Shown here piece by piece: positions 1 through 6,646 of a stretch of 38,351 nt of DNA (position 1 is the stretch's first letter; each line of letters begins with the position of its first letter). The notes under the pieces are model-generated. The model saw nothing but the letters and a program-made list of their open reading frames with translations. It did not search any database and had not been told where the DNA came from. Both the position numbers and the translations under genes were made by a program. The stretch is from a virus: positions 1-38,351 of the IMG/VR virus record IMGVR_UViG_3300007770_000038. The stretch is one strand, 5' to 3'.

Positions 1-119
1 TTTATATGCTTTAACTGACTTCTTGGGAGGTTTAACTTTTTTCCAAGCCTCAGGCTCGCCAGGAGTAATTTCGGCTTTTTCTCCACTTGGCAGAGTGGCT
101 ACAGTTGGATCATCTTTTT
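1..119. repeat. Terminal direct repeat, copy 1 (circular-assembly overlap)
   Basis: These 119 bases are identical to 38233-38351. The repeat lies inside a gene, and the minus-strand frame is continuous across the joint (position 1 to 38232). The simplest reading is that the contig is circular and was reported with an overlap. A true packaged terminal repeat, as in T7, would normally lie between genes. The length 119 equals a k-mer size used by common de Bruijn assemblers, which also suggests an assembly overlap. Confidence 0.93.
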
Positions 120-3100
120 CTTGAGTTGCGAGTCGTATACCCTCTTCGTATGTATCAACTTCTGGAAATCCAGTTGGATTGTATTCGCTTCCGATTGTGC
201 CATCGAAACGCATAAACACTACATCTGGCTGGCCTTCGTTATACTTGCTGTAAGTTGCGGTGGACCAACCTTCGGGTTGAAACTCTGGATTAAATTTTAA
301 CCTAGCAACTGGAGTAAACCCATAACCTGCATACTTGGCTGGAAGTACTGTTTCAAATCCGTTTAAGAATCTAACCTTGCCAGTAGAAATAGCCATGTCA
401 AAGGCTGCATGCACATCTTGAGCGGTAGCACCAGGAGATTTAGTTACGCTTCCTACTTCTCCTTCGGGAGATATAGATATCGTAACACTTTCGCCAGGCT
501 TGCTAGAGGTTATAATTAAATCATAACCTTTATAGTCGGAAGGTTTAAATACATCAACAGATGATCCAAATTTATTCCCGTCCTTATTAGCTTTAGCAAT
601 TTTTGAGAATCTATTTTCGTTTAGAACGGGGCCTCGTTTAACAACTCCAAGGCTTCCTTTTGGTTCTTTGCCAGTCCCATTTTTATAACTGACCTTACCT
701 GTGTAGCTTCTAAGTCTGTCAATTGATCTTGTAACTTGTCGTTTTCTGTTTGATTCAACTGAGACGCTTTCATATACAGCTCCGCTTCCTCGGGATTTGA
801 GGTAATCAGAGATAACACTTTGTCTAAGGAATTTGTCATATTTTTTTCTGTTTTCAATTTGTCTTGTGGGTTGTACGGCATCAGGAAAATTAATGTCACG
901 GATAATTATACGCTCTGCCGCTAAAAAGTCAAGTATTAAATTGGCATCCGCCTCGCTGCGAGTCGATCCATCTACAGGATAGAACACATCAGCAGGAGTA
1001 TCAAACGAAGATTTAAGTGCACCCGCTGCACCAGTCCATCCATTCTCATCCCATATTTGTTTTTCACCAAACCATACCAAAGCTTGGAGGTCGTCAGGAT
1101 TCAAGTTTAGCTTCTGAGCTGCTCGACGAAACACTAACTGACCTAAGGCAAAGTCTGGATTGCTAACTGCCGTTTCTTGAGACGGCAAAATCCTAGCATC
1201 TTCTTGACCTTTATAAATAACTCTACGCAGCAGGCGAGCTGCCCATACATCAATCGTCGCCTCCAGCGATTCACCATTCAAGTTCATTGTGAACTGAGGT
1301 GTCTTAGGAGTCATTTTGTCCTTACCCAACTTTTCATCAAACCAAACTTGAGCCAATGCTTTCAACGCAGGGTAAGAATTTGTACCGTATAGTTTCCCGT
1401 TAGTCTGCCTTGGCAACAAGTCGTAGTGCTCCGACGCCGAGCGAAGTAGGGCACTGCCGCTCGATTTTTTGATCATCTCGGGCGTGTATAGCACACCCTT
1501 GCTGTTCTTAACTTTATCTTTAAGAAGTAAATCTCCCAAAGTTCCTGCCTTCATCTGGCCGTACAGTCTTAGGTACTTTTTGATTTTGGAATCAAATTCT
1601 CCAGATTTAAATCTATTGTACAAGTCTACGCTATAACGAAAGTTAATTTCTACTGGAGTTTGAGCAGACGTAGTCCCCAGCAACTGAGTAAAGATGTTAA
1701 TATCTTTTCCAAAAATTGCACCCAAGCGTTTACGCATCCGTCCGTACCAACCAATGCCAGCAGCAATAGAAGGGTCTTTCATCATTTCGGTTGCTTCCGT
1801 AGCCACTTGATTTGCTAAATCATCAACAGCACCAGATGCAATAGCTGCATTTAGTTTTTGTTGTTGACTATTAGATACAACGTAATGAAAAGAACTATAT
1901 TCGGGAATGCTGGTGTCGGTAGGCCCAGGTCCGTCGTATTCCTCAATAAATGGTGAACTAAGTAAGTCGTAATCCCTCGTTGCTTTCTTGGCTACAGTTG
2001 GATCATCTTTTTTTATTGAACGCTTAATCTCAGCTTCTGGCAACGCCTTTTCTTCTTTAACAGGATCTATTACATCTATTTCTTCAAAAAAGTCGCCCCT
2101 TAGTTTTCTTAGTTCTGCTAATTTTTTTTCCTTAAACTGCTCTCTCCATTCTTTTCCGTGTTTAATTATTTCTTCAACCAATGCTATAGACGCATTAAGC
2201 TGCTTGGGTTCCTTGGCGTTAATGTTAGAAAACGCATCGTAAAGAGTAGAAATAGCCTTTCCTTCTTCGCTGTCTTCTGGAAGCTGGGATAATTCCTCAA
2301 ACATTGCCGCTTGATTGTCTTCCGCACTGCTCTTCATTATGCGGTCAATCTTCTGGACAATTTCCGCACTAGGCCCAAGTCTTTTAGAAACGGCCTTGGC
2401 ATCGCCTTTGGTAGCTTTTTTAACAACTGTACGCAAAAGAGTTTTTCTGCCTTTGGTAAAGTCTTCGTCTATTAAACTATTTACCCGATCTACGACTCCT
2501 TGCAAAACCTTGAGACGTGAATCCACAGTTGTGGCGTTTGCCATTTTACGAACAAACTTAACTTTACCCCTGATGGCAGGAGGCAAAACATTAAGAAACT
2601 CTTGAATTTGCTTAGACAACTCCTTAACATCAGCTCTTTCATCAACCCAAGCTTGTTTGTCTTTGGCCCTTAACTCCTTTAACTCCTTGGCCTCTTTTTT
2701 AAGTTTTGCTACCCTCTCCTTGTAGCGACTTTCCATTTTGGAAAATCTTTCTTTAGCAGCATCTTTTGCTCTTCTTCGAGACTGCTCTTGCCTTTCTTTA
2801 AGGTTGTCAATTTTTTCTTGAGTAGTAACAGGAGCAGGACGCTCCTTAACTATTTCTCTTTCCTTAAATTCTTCAAGCCTAGCATCCCGAACATCTTCTT
2901 CTGTAAACTCAAATTCGGTCTGAATCTCAGTAGTTATGCTTTCAAGTTCGTTTACCGCATCGGATAGTTTCTTTAATTCTGGAGAAACTTCTACCTCGGC
3001 TTCTTCGACTGATCGAATAACAGAAACTAAACTGTCATAAGCTTCAGAATTACCTCTAGTCGCTTCAACAACTAAATTCCCCGTGACTGGATCTACCTCG

Positions 3101-4410
3101 GATATTTCTTCTGCAAAGTCGTCGGGCAAATATTCTGAAAGAGCCGCTACTTCTTTCCGAGATTTAATTGATCCATCTTCGTTTTTGAGAATGCTGTTAA
3201 TCGGGCTTTTAGCTACATTAGTTCCTATTTTTGCAGTAAACTCAGCAACGCTCTGGGTGGTGCCTCCCAAAACTTCTAGCATTACTTCTTGAATGTCTAC
3301 TTCTCCCGTAGCAAATGATTGTCCCAAAACTTCCCCAACGGAGTCTAAGCCAGCCTGGGTAACGACTTCTTTGCCAAGTTTGCCTAATGCGGTTTTACCC
3401 TTTATCGGCAAATACGCACTAAGGGCAGACGTAATTGCAATTGGCAAACTTTTATTCATGCCCCTAAGCATAGCGTCAGACATTAACTTATCATTAGATA
3501 ATGCCGCATTTAAAGACTCTTGGTCATCAAAGTTTACACCATTTTCCCTCAAGTGCTGCATCATTTCAAATGCACGTTCTTGATGGAATGATTCTGAAAA
3601 AACCGTAGCAGTAACTGTTGGAACGCCAGCAGGACCAGACATAATAGTCTTAAGTGCCGTAGGAGCTTGCTGAACCGTTTGCTCGGTCATAAAGCCAACT
3701 AAAAACTCCCCAAAAGATTTGGGGGACGTCGGAATGTTTCCGCTGTCAACAAAAGATTTGTACCCTTCAGAAAGTTTTGCAGACTCTATTTTAGATTGAG
3801 CATCAATAAAGTTTTTAATTTCATTGGACCTCAATAACAATGTTCCTGCAACAAATTGTTTCGCAGATTCCTGTTGCCTTCTTGCTCTTTCTTTTGCTTC
3901 AGCACTTAGCCCAGACTCTAAGACCTTATCTAATTGATTAATCTCAGAAATCTTTCCATCAATAAGAGATTGGTAAGTAGGGTCAGATATTCCCATTAAA
4001 GAATATGCTTGGGATAAATTTTGAATACCCCTTTGTGCTGCTCCTGATACCCCTTCCTTAAAAGTAACTGGCTCAATTTCTTGCAAAGACAGCCTTTGAG
4101 TTTTTCTTATATCAGAGGCAATGTCGTTAGCATCATTTGCTGGAATCCCGGTTAACCCAATGGATTTTGCGTATGGTTGGTAGTTTGCTAGTATTTGTTC
4201 AGCATCAATGTTGTGAGATTCAGACAAATAATTAGAAACAATAAATTTATTTACATAATCTGGGTCTATTTCTTCAATAGCATTAAATGCATCTCCACCA
4301 ACTATAGACTTAAATAAGTCTGGGCTTTCGTAAAGATCCAAAAGTTCTCTTTCAGAAAGAGCAGGCTGCTTGCTTTCTGGTTCAATAGAAGATATTAAAC
4401 TATCGCTCAC
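1..4410 (-). CDS. Giant polyvalent/internal virion protein, N-terminal 1,470 residues (continues at 38232)
   Basis: First part of a 2,637-residue protein that crosses the contig ends. The frame is open from a GTG at 4408-4410 to base 1 and resumes in phase at 38232. The GTG has no clear Shine-Dalgarno site and is the first plausible start after an in-frame TAA at 4423-4425. Residues about 1-430 resemble N-terminal regions of phage polyvalent proteins. A Lys/Glu-rich coiled coil lies near 515-590. Around 1050-1125 there is a segment (VWAARLLRR, then LQALVWFGEKQIW) like a recurrent all-helical domain of such proteins. Around 1350-1405 a segment with YGFTPVAR and DVVFMRFDG looks GNAT-like. Position after the internal virion genes matches T7 gp16-type ejection proteins. 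The domain calls are from memory of families; the length and frame are directly visible. Confidence 0.85.
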   Translation of the reverse strand, partial: MSDSLISSIEPESKQPALSERELLDLYESPDLFKSIVGGDAFNAIEEIDPDYVNKFIVSNYLSESHNIDAEQILANYQPYAKSIGLTGIPANDANDIASDIRKTQRLSLQEIEPVTFKEGVSGAAQRGIQNLSQAYSLMGISDPTYQSLIDGKISEINQLDKVLESGLSAEAKERARRQQESAKQFVAGTLLLRSNEIKNFIDAQSKIESAKLSEGYKSFVDSGNIPTSPKSFGEFLVGFMTEQTVQQAPTALKTIMSGPAGVPTVTATVFSESFHQERAFEMMQHLRENGVNFDDQESLNAALSNDKLMSDAMLRGMNKSLPIAITSALSAYLPIKGKTALGKLGKEVVTQAGLDSVGEVLGQSFATGEVDIQEVMLEVLGGTTQSVAEFTAKIGTNVAKSPINSILKNEDGSIKSRKEVAALSEYLPDDFAEEISEVDPVTGNLVVEATRGNSEAYDSLVSVIRSVEEAEVEVSPELKKLSDAVNELESITTEIQTEFEFTEEDVRDARLEEFKEREIVKERPAPVTTQEKIDNLKERQEQSRRRAKDAAKERFSKMESRYKERVAKLKKEAKELKELRAKDKQAWVDERADVKELSKQIQEFLNVLPPAIRGKVKFVRKMANATTVDSRLKVLQGVVDRVNSLIDEDFTKGRKTLLRTVVKKATKGDAKAVSKRLGPSAEIVQKIDRIMKSSAEDNQAAMFEELSQLPEDSEEGKAISTLYDAFSNINAKEPKQLNASIALVEEIIKHGKEWREQFKEKKLAELRKLRGDFFEEIDVIDPVKEEKALPEAEIKRSIKKDDPTVAKKATRDYDLLSSPFIEEYDGPGPTDTSIPEYSSFHYVVSNSQQQKLNAAIASGAVDDLANQVATEATEMMKDPSIAAGIGWYGRMRKRLGAIFGKDINIFTQLLGTTSAQTPVEINFRYSVDLYNRFKSGEFDSKIKKYLRLYGQMKAGTLGDLLLKDKVKNSKGVLYTPEMIKKSSGSALLRSASEHYDLLPRQTNGKLYGTNSYPALKALAQVWFDEKLGKDKMTPKTPQFTMNLNGESLEATIDVWAARLLRRVIYKGQEDARILPSQETAVSNPDFALGQLVFRRAAQKLNLNPDDLQALVWFGEKQIWDENGWTGAAGALKSSFDTPADVFYPVDGSTRSEADANLILDFLAAERIIIRDINFPDAVQPTRQIENRKKYDKFLRQSVISDYLKSRGSGAVYESVSVESNRKRQVTRSIDRLRSYTGKVSYKNGTGKEPKGSLGVVKRGPVLNENRFSKIAKANKDGNKFGSSVDVFKPSDYKGYDLIITSSKPGESVTISISPEGEVGSVTKSPGATAQDVHAAFDMAISTGKVRFLNGFETVLPAKYAGYGFTPVARLKFNPEFQPEGWSTATYSKYNEGQPDVVFMRFDGTIGSEYNPTGFPEVDTYEEGIRLATQEKDDPTVATLPSGEKAEITPGEPEAWKKVKPPKKSVKAYK
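96..119. repeat. 24-bp direct repeat, copy 1 (encodes KDDPTVA)
   Basis: Identical to 1989-2012, 1,893 bases (631 codons) away and in the same frame of the giant gene. Both encode KDDPTVA, here at residues 1432-1438. The copies flank the module holding the helical domain, the nested frame and the GNAT-like segment. Confidence 0.85.
621..839 (-). CDS. Possible 72-residue gene nested out of frame inside the giant gene
   Basis: An ATG at 837-839 opens a frame shifted relative to the giant gene on the same strand and ends at TAA 621-623. The product is acidic and helical, with balanced composition (SLDKVLSLITSNPEEAELYM, later AKNQKEALELLNEAPF). The giant frame over the same bases is unusually rich in Arg and Ser (residues about 1191-1263) and looks like a linker. 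The frame is also open upstream to a GTG at 899, giving 92 residues. The A-rich upstream stretch has no strong ribosome site. It may be an overprinted gene, or the giant frame may be the overprinted one here. Confidence 0.4.
   Translation of the reverse strand: MTNSLDKVLSLITSNPEEAELYMKASQLNQTENDKLQDQLTDLEATQVRSVIKMGLAKNQKEALELLNEAPF
1989..2012. repeat. 24-bp direct repeat, copy 2 (encodes KDDPTVA)
   Basis: Second exact copy of 96-119. It encodes KKDDPTVA at residues 800-807 of the giant protein, in a charged linker after a Lys/Glu-rich region. It could mark an old in-frame recombination or a repeated linker. Confidence 0.85.
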
Positions 4411-4449
4411 GGTAGAATTTGCTTACTTGGCACGGTAGAATTTGCTTAC
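4408..4449. repeat. Tandem 19-bp duplication at a gene junction
   Basis: The 19-base sequence CACGGTAGAATTTGCTTAC occurs at 4408-4426 and 4431-4449, a period of 23 bases. On the minus strand the first copy encodes the C-terminal SKFYR of the 575-residue protein. The second, read in another phase, contains its TAA stop and the GTG start of the giant gene. Confidence 0.9.
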
Positions 4450-6150
4450 CTGGCCTCTCCACTCAAGGGCTTTGTCTTTTATTATTTTTGTAGAAGAGTT
4501 TCCAGCTTTTTCCTCCAACATATCATCAAATTTTTTAATTTCATCTTGATAATTTTCATCAGTAAGCGAATTAAGTTTTTGTTCCTTCCAAAAGCGTGAA
4601 AGCAAATCATAAGCATCTTCTGCACCAATTAAAGAAACTTTTACAGAAGCCTGCTTGGCAATATCAATAGTCTCTTCTTTTTTTAAGCCTTCTGTATCAA
4701 TAATAATTGCTTTAGGAGCCGCAGTTTTATCAAACAACCTAGTTGCAATGTGCTTGGCAAAATCTCTGTGAATTTCTTTTGCATCAAATTCTTTAGTAAC
4801 GTCACTTTCGCCTCCAGATGCAAAAACCAAAATATCATCTTTAGTGGCATCTTTATATAAAGCTGCCAAGTAAGTTGACATTAGTTTTAGTTTTGCATTT
4901 TGAGTAAAATCTTCGCTCGTAATTAAATCGTTAATTCCTTGAAAATCTTTTTTCCTAGCATCAAAAAAATTGCCCCTATAAATAGATGTTTCTAATTTTT
5001 TTTGAGCGTCTACATATTCTTCTGAGTCTATTCCCTTTGAGCCAAGTTGCCCTTTGTTAATGTTGAGAAGTGCCTGATAAGTTTCTTCTCCAAAAATACT
5101 TTTATATTGCTCTATTTCTGACTCGTCTAATAAACCTTGTTGAGCTTGTGTTTTAAAGTTAGACAAAAGAGTTAAATCGCTTCTCAACCTAGTTGTTTCT
5201 TCACTTATTAACGATCTTCTTTTTGCCTCATTAGACTCAAGTTCGGCATTTGCTTGAGTGCGAGTTATTTCTCCTTTTTTAACATAATCTTCTATTTTAG
5301 ATTTGTTTAACTCAATCTGGTCAAGGGTTTGAGTTTTAGAAATTAACAAAGAAATTTTAGAAACAAGTTCTTTTGACCCCTCATCAAATTTCTTTTTCTC
5401 TACACCTTTTTTATATTGAAGATAGTCTGCCTCAAGCTTGTCGTTCCAGACCCCTTTGTTTCTAGCATCTGCTTTTATTAAATCTAAATTTTCTGTCAAC
5501 CTCGTCTGGTAAGCACGATCCAACGAGTCTTTAATTGCTGCATTTCTTTCAATTAGGGTTGCCTTGGCTTCGTCTTCTTGTTTTTTAGTTATTGCTGCTA
5601 AAGCCTCATTTATTCTTGCCTGTTCTAATTCTGGGCTAAGATCCAATGAGCGAATCCCTGCATATGCAGCATCTACATCCATAGCATTTACGGCATTAGC
5701 AATAACCTGTTCCCCGGTTGCCATCTTGTCTTGCTCGGCTTTTTGAGCACTCCAAGACATGCTGTTAGAATAAAGCTGCTGGGTCCACAGGTCGTTGTTT
5801 TGCTGAAGAGCCTCACGAGCGGTTTTGCTTACACCAGGAGTAAACGTAAGCTTTCTAGTTTGTGATGCAAAATCGTCTATAATTGCTGGATGCTCAGATA
5901 TGTCAGCATCCCTAAGCCTAGCCTCAAGCTCTGCGGCCCTTTCGTCTTGATGAATTTTAACCTGATTTGCTTCTTTGGTGTCAATTGCTTTTTGTTTTTC
6001 AACTCTGGCTTGCTCAACTAATTGACCAGCCTCTGCTGACGCAGACGCAATGCTGCGAAAGAATGCGTCCTGGGAGTTAATATTTACTTGGCCCCCAATA
6101 GATGGCTTAGCTCTAACGTCTTCTGGTTTACTTGTAGGTATCCTCGGCAT
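4423..6150 (-). CDS. Internal virion protein C-like, coiled-coil (T7 gp15-position)
   Basis: 575 residues, mostly charged and helical, with long predicted coiled coils (for example the AELEARLRDADI and KKQEDEAKATLIERNA regions) and no membrane segment. It begins with MPRIPTSKPEDV at ATG 6148-6150, and the AGGA preceding the start overlaps the upstream stop. It sits between the gp14-like and giant proteins, the place of the T7 internal core protein gp15; the function is inferred from position. It is strongly AT-rich: one hand-counted 60-base block at 4981 has 30 percent GC. Its stop TAA is in the same frame as the giant gene and only 12 bases before that gene's GTG, so readthrough would fuse the two. 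Confidence 0.75.
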   Translation of the reverse strand: MPRIPTSKPEDVRAKPSIGGQVNINSQDAFFRSIASASAEAGQLVEQARVEKQKAIDTKEANQVKIHQDERAAELEARLRDADISEHPAIIDDFASQTRKLTFTPGVSKTAREALQQNNDLWTQQLYSNSMSWSAQKAEQDKMATGEQVIANAVNAMDVDAAYAGIRSLDLSPELEQARINEALAAITKKQEDEAKATLIERNAAIKDSLDRAYQTRLTENLDLIKADARNKGVWNDKLEADYLQYKKGVEKKKFDEGSKELVSKISLLISKTQTLDQIELNKSKIEDYVKKGEITRTQANAELESNEAKRRSLISEETTRLRSDLTLLSNFKTQAQQGLLDESEIEQYKSIFGEETYQALLNINKGQLGSKGIDSEEYVDAQKKLETSIYRGNFFDARKKDFQGINDLITSEDFTQNAKLKLMSTYLAALYKDATKDDILVFASGGESDVTKEFDAKEIHRDFAKHIATRLFDKTAAPKAIIIDTEGLKKEETIDIAKQASVKVSLIGAEDAYDLLSRFWKEQKLNSLTDENYQDEIKKFDDMLEEKAGNSSTKIIKDKALEWRGQVSKFYRAK

Positions 6151-6154
6151 GGTA

Positions 6155-6646
6155 TTATGTTCCTAAGTCTGGGGCTGGTCCGGTAGATCCGCTGGTCATT
6201 CTTGACCCAAGTCTTTTTGATGTTTTATATGCTCCCATTCCAATTGATGTCAAGCCCCCAACGGTGGAAGCAAGTTGAGCACTACGTCCCTGAAATCTCA
6301 TAGCGTCAGCACCACGCCGCAGACGAGACGCTTCTGCCCGACCCTGCATCATAACATTTCCAACTCTTTGAGCGGCCATAGCGGCCTCCTGGGCGGCTAA
6401 AACTGCAGGTGTGCCGGTGGTTGTTACAACACCGCCTGCTGCAAATCCAGCCCTTTGCTCACCGACAATCATGCGGCCCTTCTGCAATTCAATGAACGCT
6501 TGGGTTTCTGCGTCCTGCATTGCCTGTTGAGCATCTAACTCTGCAATCTTGGCATTGTGTTCAGCTAACGCTCTTTGCTGGCGGCCCATTGCAATTTGAG
6601 CACCGCCTTCTATGCCGCCAAATATAGCTTGTGCGAAGTCTCCCAT
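6155..6646 (-). CDS. Internal virion protein B-like (T7 gp14-position)
   Basis: 163 residues, Ala/Gly/Gln-rich, amphipathic. It starts MGDFAQAIFGGIEGGAQ, followed by a helical Gln/Glu-rich region and a glycine-rich stretch (GFAAGGVVTTTGTPAVL) that occurs widely in gp14-like ejection proteins. The ATG at 6644-6646 overlaps the upstream TAA as TAATG, with AAAGGA just before it as ribosome site, so the two genes are probably translationally coupled. In T7 this protein forms part of the trans-envelope channel on DNA ejection; that role here is inferred from sequence style and order. Confidence 0.75.
   Translation of the reverse strand: MGDFAQAIFGGIEGGAQIAMGRQQRALAEHNAKIAELDAQQAMQDAETQAFIELQKGRMIVGEQRAGFAAGGVVTTTGTPAVLAAQEAAMAAQRVGNVMMQGRAEASRLRRGADAMRFQGRSAQLASTVGGLTSIGMGAYKTSKRLGSRMTSGSTGPAPDLGT

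Noticed and set aside
1-119. A real T7-style packaged terminal repeat
   Set aside because: It lies inside a coding sequence that stays in frame when circularised, and its length matches an assembler k-mer.
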